DNA of 32,103 nt from Klebsiella pneumoniae (GTDB taxonomy: Bacteria > Myxococcota_A > UBA796 > SXON01): contig CAMAWH010000061.1 of the NCBI GenBank assembly GCA_945861635.1, positions 1 through 32,103 of the forward strand, read 5' to 3'. This document shows positions 14,514-21,453 of the stretch, piece by piece. A program made the translations under genes and the position numbers. How positions within the stretch are numbered: the stretch's first letter is position 1; each line of letters starts with the position of its first letter. A model generated the notes under the pieces. It ran no database searches. It saw only the letters and a list, made by a program, of their open reading frames with translations, and was not told where the DNA came from.

Positions 14514-16913
14514 TCACCGCGGCGCTGAGCCGGCCGCGCGCCGCCGCCGTGACAGCAGCACCCCTGCGAACGCGAGCGCTCCCGGAACGCTGCCGCCACC
14601 GGCATCGCAGCCACACCCGCCGCCGCCCTTGACGTCGGCGTCATCGACATCACTCACGTCGTCCGTGTCGTCCGGCTCGCCCGTGTCGACGACAACGGGC
14701 GTGCAGTCGTCGTTCCAGCCCGGGGCACCGGGGTAGATCGTCGCGTCCGCGTCGTCGCAATCGGTGGCGTCGGCAACGGTTGTGGCGCCCTGGTCGCAGC
14801 TGTACTCGGGTGCGTTCGCGTCGCCATATCCGTCACCGTCGGCGTCGGCGTACCAGGTCGTCGTCGTCCCCCCATCGAGCGAGTCGTCCGCGTCATCGAC
14901 AAGCGCGTCGCAGTCGTCGTCCACGTCGTTGCAGACTTCGGTGGCGCCGGGATTGACGGCGGCGGAGCTGTCGTCACAGTCCAAACAGGCGGGGGTTGCG
15001 TCGGCATCGGCGTCCGCGTAGCCCACCGACCCGTCACAGTTGTAGTCCGTGGGATCGGTACAATCGCTCTCCTCCGCGCCAGGATGGAAGGTGGCAAGGG
15101 TGTCGTCACAATCCGTGGCGTCGGCGATCAGCCCTTCGCCCGCAATGCAGGAGACCGCGGCCTTTGCAGCGTCCCCGTACCCATCGGCGTCGGCGTCGGC
15201 GTACCAACTCGACGCTGTGGTGATGTCCAACCCGTCGTCGGCGTCGTCCACCAACCCATCACAATCATCATCGATCTCGTTGCAGACTTCCGTGGCGAAG
15301 GGTCCAACCGACGCGTTCACATCGTCGCAATCCTCACACGCGGCAACGGCGTCCTCATCGACATCCGCGTAGCCCACGGACCCGTCACAATTGTAGTCGT
15401 TGGGATCGGTACAGTCGGCCTCGTCGGCGCCGGGATGCCAGTCCGCGCTCGCGTCGTCACAGTCCGTGTCGGCGGCGACGTAGCCGGCAGGAGCGTCACA
15501 CGTCGTCACCCCGGTCGAGGGGTCGCCGTACCCATCACTGTCGCCGTCGGCGTACCAATTCGAGGCGGTCGTCAGGTCCACATCGGCGTCCGCGTCGTCC
15601 ACCAGCGCGTCACAGTCGTCGTCGTAGCCATTGCAGACCTCGGTGGCGTCCGGGTTCACCGCTGCAAGCGTGTCGTCACAGTCCGTTGCGTCCGCGAGGT
15701 AGCCCGCGCCTGCGTCGCAGCTCCACGCCATCGTCGTGGCGTCACCGTAGGTGTCGCCGTCGGAATCGGCGTACCACTCGCTCCCCGTGGAGGTGTCCAC
15801 GTCACTATCGGCGTCGTCGATCAGTACATCGCAATCATCGTCGATGTCGTTGCAGATTTCGGCGGCGCCGGGGTGAACGGCGGCGTCCGTGTCATTGCAA
15901 TCGGATGCATCGGTGAGGTAGCCCGACGGCAAGTCGCAGGCGGTGACGGTCGCGATTGCATCGCCATAGCCATCCTCATCGCCGTCGAGGTACCCGATCG
16001 TTCCGGTCGAGAGATCCACGCTGGAGTCGTCGTCGTCCACCAGACCGTCGCAATCGTCGTCGATCGCGTTGCAGATCTCCGTGGCGTCCGGGTTTACGAA
16101 TTCCGCTGTGTCGTCACAGTCGGTGTCGTCCTCGACAAAGCCGACGGGGAGGGCGCACGCCACGTCCGTCACGCCCGCATCGCCGAATCCATCCCCGTCC
16201 TCGTCGGCGTAGTACACGTCGGCATCCAGACCGTCGTCGGCGTCGTCCGTTGCGTCGTCGCAATCATTGTCGATGCCGTCGCAAATCTCCGTAACCCCAG
16301 GATGGACGCCGTCATCGGCGTCATCACAATCCCCGGTGTCCTCGGTGTACCCATCCCCATCGTTGTCGAGGTACTCCCACTCCACCGTGATCTCGTCGAG
16401 GTACATCGTCGCGCCCTGATGGAGGCCGATTCCTACCATCCCCCCTGACGTAAAGGCATCACACGACAGGTCACCGTTGTAGACCAGGGTGCCATCCTCG
16501 TACACCGCCACATTGCCGGGCGTGACGACGGCCTCGACCGTGTACCACGTGCTGTAGGACCACGTGTGCCCGCCCTGACTCACCTCTCCCCCACCGTACG
16601 TCGCCTTGTAGAGCGTCGATCCGGCCCACCAGAACAGTTGGCAATACTCCGAGGTGGACGCGTAGTCGGGGACAATGCCGAAGGACGTCACGCCGCTAAT
16701 CTCGTAGGTGATGGTGTAGCTGGTGACGCCTTCGTCCATGCCCGGGTCGATGACGAGGTCCGGGCCGTAGTGAGACGCTGAGGATCCCGAGACGATGCCC
16801 CCGCTCACCGTGTAGGTGCCGTCGGCCGCGGTCCAATCCGAAATGTCGTCGTCCGAGAAGTCGTCGGACCACGAACCGCCTGCGTGGGCGGCGGAGAGGA
16901 GGAGGAAAATCAT
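14514..16913 (-). CDS. MopE-repeat protein with lectin-like N-terminal domain and MYXO-CTERM tail
   Basis: The product is 799 aa. Signal MIFLLLSAAHA has no basic residue. Residues about 14-182 form a jelly-roll domain of the LamG/DUF1080 kind (WSDDFSDDDISDWTAADGTY, YTVEAVVTPGNVAVYEDGTL, ATMYLDEITVEWEYL). From about residue 183 there are eight full MopE-type repeats plus a partial ninth, of the form DCDDT...V.PDATE.CN.IDDDCDGLVDD with WYADADGDGYGD between them; two pairs contain a variant DCTDPNDYNCDGSVGYAD. The tail is GGGGCGCDAGGG, a hydrophobic stretch, RRRR. A surface protein that could bind a carbohydrate or other ligand and metal ions is inferred. It keeps the CN-IDDDCDG Cys that the plus-strand MopE protein has mostly lost. 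A GAGG Shine-Dalgarno lies about 6 nt before the ATG; the likely promoter is at 17017-17044. Confidence 0.85.
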   Translation of the reverse strand: MIFLLLSAAHAGGSWSDDFSDDDISDWTAADGTYTVSGGIVSGSSASHYGPDLVIDPGMDEGVTSYTITYEISGVTSFGIVPDYASTSEYCQLFWWAGSTLYKATYGGGEVSQGGHTWSYSTWYTVEAVVTPGNVAVYEDGTLVYNGDLSCDAFTSGGMVGIGLHQGATMYLDEITVEWEYLDNDGDGYTEDTGDCDDADDGVHPGVTEICDGIDNDCDDATDDADDGLDADVYYADEDGDGFGDAGVTDVACALPVGFVEDDTDCDDTAEFVNPDATEICNAIDDDCDGLVDDDDSSVDLSTGTIGYLDGDEDGYGDAIATVTACDLPSGYLTDASDCNDTDAAVHPGAAEICNDIDDDCDVLIDDADSDVDTSTGSEWYADSDGDTYGDATTMAWSCDAGAGYLADATDCDDTLAAVNPDATEVCNGYDDDCDALVDDADADVDLTTASNWYADGDSDGYGDPSTGVTTCDAPAGYVAADTDCDDASADWHPGADEADCTDPNDYNCDGSVGYADVDEDAVAACEDCDDVNASVGPFATEVCNEIDDDCDGLVDDADDGLDITTASSWYADADADGYGDAAKAAVSCIAGEGLIADATDCDDTLATFHPGAEESDCTDPTDYNCDGSVGYADADADATPACLDCDDSSAAVNPGATEVCNDVDDDCDALVDDADDSLDGGTTTTWYADADGDGYGDANAPEYSCDQGATTVADATDCDDADATIYPGAPGWNDDCTPVVVDTGEPDDTDDVSDVDDADVKGGGGCGCDAGGGSVPGALAFAGVLLSRRRRAAGSAPR
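14541..14630 (-). repeat. MYXO-CTERM module, right arm of an inverted DNA repeat
   Basis: Inverted counterpart of 12390-12480, about 85% identical by eye. The two arms bracket about 2.1 kb holding the lipoprotein array and the leader-like region. Such arms could support recombinational inversion or gene conversion of the sorting tails. Confidence 0.8.
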
Positions 16914-17016
16914 GAAAACCTCGGGGGGCCGTCAAGTCTGGCACACCCCCGCCGGACCCGCGCCGGTCGCGTCGCAAGTCGATCTGTCGGGGGGTTTTTG
17001 CAGTAAAACGATAATA

Positions 17017-17044
17017 ATCGTATATTTTGTAAATGTATCGTCAA
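17017..17044 (-). promoter_or_regulatory. Predicted sigma70-type promoter for the 14514-16913 gene
   Basis: On the minus strand TTGACG (17044-17039) and TACGAT (17022-17017) are separated by 16 bp, inside an AT-rich island. The start of transcription would lie about 95-100 nt before the MopE-protein ATG. Confidence 0.45.
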
Positions 17045-17045
17045 C

Positions 17046-17082
17046 GCGACATGACCGAATATGCGGTATAATGATCATACCG
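17046..17082 (+). promoter_or_regulatory. Predicted promoter with overlapping dyad for the DUF547 gene
   Basis: A perfect TATAAT lies at 17067-17072 with GCGACA 15 bp upstream (17046-17051). The dyad CGGTAT-N7-ATACCG (17064-17082) covers the -10 box, which is a natural operator position for a repressor. The gene start at 17170 would leave a leader of about 90 nt. Confidence 0.45.
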
Positions 17083-17169
17083 TCATTTACCGAGCATCTC
17101 TCAAATCTCAGTAATACCTAAAACTCGCTAACTCTCAACATACTGACAAAATTCCGGAAGATCGAGAAT

Positions 17170-17970
17170 TTGCATTTCAAGCGCCTCGCCCTCGCACTCG
17201 TCTTCGCGCTCAGCGTGCTCGTTACGGGCGTCAGCGGCTGGCTTGCACGCAGCTACGGTCCGCCGGTGTACCCCTACGAAGGCACCGATCAGGTATGGGA
17301 TCGCCTGCTTCAGGCGCACGTCACGCTCGCCGGCGTGGACTACGGCGGGTGGACGGCACGCGAGCGTGAGGCGCTGAACGACTACCTCGGCAGCCGCCGA
17401 ACGGTCACAGCGGAGACCTACGAGGCCTGGGGAAAGGACGAGCGGCTGGCGTTCCTGATCAACGCGCACAATGCGTTGGTTGTGGCCGCGGTTCTGGACG
17501 ATTTGAAGGCGCCGACGATGATGGATATCGGGCCGTTTCCGAAGGCCGTCTACTATCGTCCCATGCTCGCGATCCCGGCATTCGGCGTCCTTCCCGCGGC
17601 GATTCGGACGCTCGGATCAGGCGCATTGATCGCAGAATTTCGCGATCCGCGGGTGTACTTCGCGCTGGCGAACGGCGCGCGCGGCGGACCGACGCTCGCC
17701 CCGCGCGCCTGGACCGCCCCCGACATGGGCGGCCAGCTCGACGACGCAGCGGCCGCGTTCCTGGCCGATCCGGTGCGAAACTCGGAAATCGACGGAAAAC
17801 TTCACCTGTCCCGCGTCTTTTTCTGGCATGTCGGGGAGTTCGACCACATCGGGGGCGTGCTCCCGTTCGTTGCACGCTACGGCCCATCCGCGTTGGTCGC
17901 CGCCGCGCAACGCGATCTGTCCGCATTTCCGTCGTACTTGCCGTTCGACTGGACCGTGAACGCGATCTGA
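17170..17970 (+). CDS. DUF547 domain protein, exported or membrane-anchored
   Basis: The product is 266 aa from a TTG start at 17170, with GGAAG about 14 nt upstream. The N-terminus HFKRLALALVFALSVLVTGV is a signal peptide or single membrane anchor. The rest matches the DUF547 pattern: WDRLLQAHVTLAGVDYGGWT, the core motif LAFLINAHNALVV, ALANGARGGPTLAPRAW and FFWHVGEFDHIGG. The family is widespread and its biochemical role is not established. Members often have a conserved Cys or Ser after the ALN-like motif (xxGSxxCPxL); here that stretch reads ANGARGGPTL, so the usual Ser and Cys are absent. The gene leads a short plus-strand set, followed after 19 bp by an unknown gene. Confidence 0.8.
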   Translation: MHFKRLALALVFALSVLVTGVSGWLARSYGPPVYPYEGTDQVWDRLLQAHVTLAGVDYGGWTAREREALNDYLGSRRTVTAETYEAWGKDERLAFLINAHNALVVAAVLDDLKAPTMMDIGPFPKAVYYRPMLAIPAFGVLPAAIRTLGSGALIAEFRDPRVYFALANGARGGPTLAPRAWTAPDMGGQLDDAAAAFLADPVRNSEIDGKLHLSRVFFWHVGEFDHIGGVLPFVARYGPSALVAAAQRDLSAFPSYLPFDWTVNAI

Positions 17971-17989
17971 CGCGGGTTATCGAACGTCC

Positions 17990-18661
17990 GTGTTGTCCCT
18001 TCCGGATCCGCTCCGCTTCGTCGCGCTTGCCCCGGCGGAAAATCGTGCACGGCTGGACCTTTGCCCGCTGGGGATTCCGGCGGAATTCCTCGATGCCGCC
18101 GCGTATCCAGCCGTCGTCGAACGCTACCTGACGGCCAATCGGCGCGCCTTCCCTCCCCCGCTCGAATTGCCCGGCTGGGTGCTCGTCGATCTGTTCCTGA
18201 TGCCCGGCGCCATCGGAATGATCATGGATGCCGAGGACATTGTTGCCGCCTATGTCGCCGTGCCCACCGTACATCCCGGCGAGGTGATGGGCGTGTCGCT
18301 CTTTTGCCACCGACCGGGGCGGCGCTTGGGGGAGACCGTCAAGCGTCTCACGCTCGCGATGCTTGGCGCGCGTGCCCAGGTTGGCATCACACAGTGGGGG
18401 AAAGCGGCCATCGCGACCCATTCTCGCATCGGTGCGATGCGGGTTTTGGGGCCGGCGCCGCAGGCGCACGGGGCGGGGGGGAGTTTTCGGTATCGCATCG
18501 ATCTCGCGGGGGGAGCGCCGCGCGGGGAGAGCGCCGTGCTGGCCCTGGCGGAGGGAGAGACCGTCGCAAGGGAGGCGATGCTTGGGGGGGTGATTTGGGT
18601 GGTGGGCGTCGATGCGGGGGGGGTTCGATTGGTGCGGGGGGGGGGAGGTAGAACGCCGTGA
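17990..18661 (+). CDS. Unknown protein with G-rich 3' end
   Basis: The product is 223 aa from a GTG at 17990, 19 bp after the DUF547 stop, so cotranscription is likely. No signal peptide is seen. Motifs such as LPGWVLVDLFLMPGAIGMIM, YVAVPTVHPGEVMGVSLFCH and GAMRVLGPAPQ suggest a compact alpha/beta cytoplasmic protein, but no family is recognised. The last 60 codons carry several long G runs (8 at 18616-18623, 10 at 18636-18645), giving a Gly-rich C-terminus (VRLVRGGGG). Slippage in those runs would change the C-terminus or the stop. Confidence 0.65.
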   Translation: MLSLPDPLRFVALAPAENRARLDLCPLGIPAEFLDAAAYPAVVERYLTANRRAFPPPLELPGWVLVDLFLMPGAIGMIMDAEDIVAAYVAVPTVHPGEVMGVSLFCHRPGRRLGETVKRLTLAMLGARAQVGITQWGKAAIATHSRIGAMRVLGPAPQAHGAGGSFRYRIDLAGGAPRGESAVLALAEGETVAREAMLGGVIWVVGVDAGGVRLVRGGGGRTP

Positions 18662-18761
18662 GAGCGGCCACGCGCGGCAGCTCTCGCCGACCCTGCCTGG
18701 GGTCCGGCCGCGGCGAATGGGGTCGGCCGTGTGCTACGGTCCCCGTCCGCGAGGGCCATCC

Positions 18762-20075
18762 GTGCGACGTTTTCGCTTCCTTCCCGTCCTGATCGCCGTC
18801 GCGACAGGCCTCCTGCCGGCGTGCACGTCCGGCGGGGCGGTGATTGCGGGTGAAACGCCTGCCGACGACACGGTTGCCGACTCCGACGCCGCCGTGGAGA
18901 CGGTCGGCGGTGACACCGCCAGCACGGATGACGACACGGCCGACGCGGAGGACACCGCAGACGACGTCGAGTCCTGGCCGAAGGCGTGCGCGGACCTGTA
19001 CGATCAGGACACGCTGCCCACGTTCGAGCTGGCCTTCACCGACGAGGACTGGGCCGACATCCAGGGGGACTGCTACACCGGGGCGCAAACCTACCACCCG
19101 GTCGCGTTCACCTGGAACGGAGAAACCGCCGCCGCCATGGCGCGATTGAAAGGAAACTGGACGTGGAATTGCGGGAAGTTGCAATTCGTCGTCTCGTTCA
19201 ATGAGGAAGACCCGGCAGGACGCTTCCATGGCGTTCGCAAGGTGGTCCTCGACGCTCCCTGGTACGACCGAACGATGTTGCACGAGCGGCTCGCCTTTCC
19301 GCTGTTCGAACGCCTCGGGCTGCCCTACTCGTGTGTCAACAACGCGAAGCTCTCCATCAACGGTGAATACTACGGACTGTACGCCAACCTCGAACGTCTC
19401 GATCACGAGTACCTCGAACGAAACTTTGAGGACGCCAGCGGAAACCTGTACCAGGCCGGCTCGGAGCTGAAAACCAACGAGGACGTCGGCGACGTGGCCG
19501 ATCTCGAGGCGCTTCGCGCAGCGACGACCGCGGAAGAAATCTCTGCCCTCGTCGACCTCGACGAGGCCACCGCGGAATGGGCGGCAGAAGCAATGATTCC
19601 GGCGTTGGACAACTATTGGGCAGGCGTCGAGATCAACTATTACCTCTACGACTACCCGGGCCGGGGCTTCCTCTACCTCCCCTACGATCTGGATCTGAGT
19701 TTCGGAGACTCGGCCTATGGGGATGGCACGCCGATCTGGACCGGCACGGTGGACGCCGACCCGATCCACTGGGAGCACACGGGTTGGGTGAAGGAAAAGC
19801 TCTTTGAACGCGTGCTTTCCGACCCGGCGTGGTGTGAGACCTACGTGGAGAATGTGGCGCGTGCGCGTACCGCGTACGACCCCGTGGAAATGGCGACCCA
19901 GATCGATGAGTGGAACGCGCAGATCCTCGCCGCGTACGAGGCCGATCCGCGCAAGGTCGTCAGCGTCGCCGAGCATGAGGCGTCCGTGGCGATGCTGCAG
20001 GTGTTCCTGCAAGACCGGGCGAACGCCGTCGACACCTGGCTGGTGGCCGGGGGACACTGCCCGGCCCGGTGGTGA
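18762..20075 (+). CDS. CotH-like kinase-fold lipoprotein
   Basis: The product is 437 aa from the GTG at 18762, preceded by GAGGG; the frame is open further upstream but only this start gives a signal peptide (MRRFRFLPVLIAVATGLLPA, lipobox Cys21). An Asp/Thr/Ala linker reaches about residue 70. The rest has CotH-family marks: FTDEDWADI, ARLKGNWTWNC, KLSINGEYYGLYANLERLD (residues about 196-214), GNLYQAGSELK, and YLPYDLDLSFGD with Asp309 and Asp311 as likely metal/catalytic residues. Spore-coat CotH of Bacillus is an atypical protein kinase; outside spore formers, secreted CotH-like proteins are common in myxobacteria and their substrates are unknown. The cell location is predicted periplasmic or surface, on a lipid anchor. 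Confidence 0.85.
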   Translation: MRRFRFLPVLIAVATGLLPACTSGGAVIAGETPADDTVADSDAAVETVGGDTASTDDDTADAEDTADDVESWPKACADLYDQDTLPTFELAFTDEDWADIQGDCYTGAQTYHPVAFTWNGETAAAMARLKGNWTWNCGKLQFVVSFNEEDPAGRFHGVRKVVLDAPWYDRTMLHERLAFPLFERLGLPYSCVNNAKLSINGEYYGLYANLERLDHEYLERNFEDASGNLYQAGSELKTNEDVGDVADLEALRAATTAEEISALVDLDEATAEWAAEAMIPALDNYWAGVEINYYLYDYPGRGFLYLPYDLDLSFGDSAYGDGTPIWTGTVDADPIHWEHTGWVKEKLFERVLSDPAWCETYVENVARARTAYDPVEMATQIDEWNAQILAAYEADPRKVVSVAEHEASVAMLQVFLQDRANAVDTWLVAGGHCPARW

Positions 20076-20118
20076 GCGGGCAACCGCCGCTCGCCTGCCG
20101 TCGTCAACGTGCCCGCTC
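20074..20118 (+). terminator. Possible hairpin at the CotH gene stop codon
   Basis: GAGCGGGC (20074-20081, beginning within the stop codon) pairs perfectly with GCCCGCTC (20111-20118) across a 29-nt loop. No T-tract follows, so intrinsic termination is uncertain; it may instead stabilise the message end. Confidence 0.3.
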
Positions 20119-20184
20119 GCTGCAGCCCGCCCCGTCCGCCCCGAGCCGCGTGGTTAGGCTGCCCTCCCTCCGCAACGAGCCCCG

Positions 20185-21453
20185 ATGCTTGCTTTTGCTT
20201 TTGCCACTCTCCTTGCCGCGTGCTCCGGTGGATCCGGGCAGAAGGATTCAGGCGGAGACAGCGGTGGGGACGACGTTGTGGACCCGCGCACGCTCGTCGA
20301 GGTTGCGACGGTTGTGGTGTCCGGCGTCGGCGATCATCTGATCTCTAGCGCCGCGGTCGAGTCGGAGGCGCAGGCGTTCGTCATCCCGGAAACGCAGGGA
20401 ATGGTGACCGCCGTGTACGCCGAGGAGGGAGATGCGGTCACGAAAGGTCAACTGCTCGCCATCGTGGCGTCGCCGCAGCTGGATGCCGCGTACCAGCGCG
20501 CTTCGGCCGAGGTTGAGCACGCACGTGCCGATCTGGAGGCGGCCGAGCGGTTGTATTCGCAAGGGGCGGTCGCGCGGTCGGAACGGGACACGGCGAAACG
20601 CCTTTTTGACGGCGCGTCCACGGCGCTCCAGGAGGCGTCCTCGACTCGTGGTTTCACACGGTTGGAAGCGCCGATTCCTGGAACTGTGGCGAGCCGCGGC
20701 GTCCGCTATGGCGAAGTGACTTCGCCCCCCACCGCGGCCTTCACCATCGTGGACCTCGACAAACTACGCGTCGTCGTACATCTGCCTGAGCGTGACGTGC
20801 ATCGCGTCCACAATGCACTGTCTGCCTCGCTCCAAAGTGCGTACGATGGCGGCGCGGTTACGACGGGTCGTGTGTCGCGCATCGCACCCGTCGTCGACCC
20901 GACGACAGGCACAGTGCGAGTCACCGTTGCATTGGATCCGGGCCAGACGTTGCTGCGGCCGGGGCAGTTTGTGAGCGTGCGCATTGAGGTTGATCGCCAT
21001 GAAGGCGTCCTGACGGCGCCGCGTCGTGCGTTGGTCTACGAAGAAGGCAAGGCCTACGTGTACGTGGTCACGGAGGGCAAGCCTGCGGACGCCGACAAGA
21101 AAAAGGGCGACTCAAAGAAGGGCGACGGAAAGGGGAACAAAAGCGCAAAGAAAGGCGGCTTCCACTTCACGTTTCCCTGGGACAAGGAGGACGACGAGGA
21201 GAAGGAGCCGGACATTCCCGGGCCGTGGCGAACCGCCAAACGCGCGCTCGTCACCGTGGGATATGAGGATGGCGAAACAGCGGAAATCACGACGGGCGTC
21301 GCGGACGGAGACGTGGTGGTGACGGTCGGCAATCAGGCGCTGCGGGATGGCGCCCGCGTCCGCCTGCCGACCGACCCAACGCTGGGAGAAAAGGACGAAC
21401 AACCGCCCACTCCGCCGTCATCCGCGCCCGCGACCGGAGCGGCCGGCGGTTGA
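20185..21453 (+). CDS. RND efflux periplasmic adaptor subunit (HlyD/MFP family), lipoprotein
   Basis: The product is 422 aa. Lipoprotein signal MLAFAFATLLAAC anchors it via Cys13. The lipoyl-like domain half is IPETQGMVTAVYAEEGDAVTKG (residues about 67-88), followed by the alpha hairpin (about 100-152), the second lipoyl half (RLEAPIPGTVASRGVRYGE) and a beta-barrel (PERDVHRVHN, VDPTTGTVRVTVALDPG). It links an inner-membrane RND pump to the outer-membrane channel. Unusual is a charged insert at about residues 299-349, rich in Lys, Gly and Asp and ending in Glu/Asp runs, within the membrane-proximal domain. The gene opens the efflux operon; its stop overlaps the TTG start of the first permease gene (TTGA). 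Confidence 0.9.
   Translation: MLAFAFATLLAACSGGSGQKDSGGDSGGDDVVDPRTLVEVATVVVSGVGDHLISSAAVESEAQAFVIPETQGMVTAVYAEEGDAVTKGQLLAIVASPQLDAAYQRASAEVEHARADLEAAERLYSQGAVARSERDTAKRLFDGASTALQEASSTRGFTRLEAPIPGTVASRGVRYGEVTSPPTAAFTIVDLDKLRVVVHLPERDVHRVHNALSASLQSAYDGGAVTTGRVSRIAPVVDPTTGTVRVTVALDPGQTLLRPGQFVSVRIEVDRHEGVLTAPRRALVYEEGKAYVYVVTEGKPADADKKKGDSKKGDGKGNKSAKKGGFHFTFPWDKEDDEEKEPDIPGPWRTAKRALVTVGYEDGETAEITTGVADGDVVVTVGNQALRDGARVRLPTDPTLGEKDEQPPTPPSSAPATGAAGG

Noticed and set aside
15084..16448. A 454-residue plus-strand frame with Val/Ile/Arg-rich repeats
   Set aside because: It is the antisense reading of the MopE repeats, which explains its periodicity.
10443..16913. Repeats in the MopE genes as a possible CRISPR array
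   Set aside because: Periodicity is set by coding repeats of variable sequence, with no identical repeat/unique spacer pattern and no cas genes nearby.
18387..20057. A 556-residue frame on the minus strand
   Set aside because: It lies entirely antisense to the CotH-like gene and its neighbour, has no recognisable motif, and reflects GC-rich third positions.
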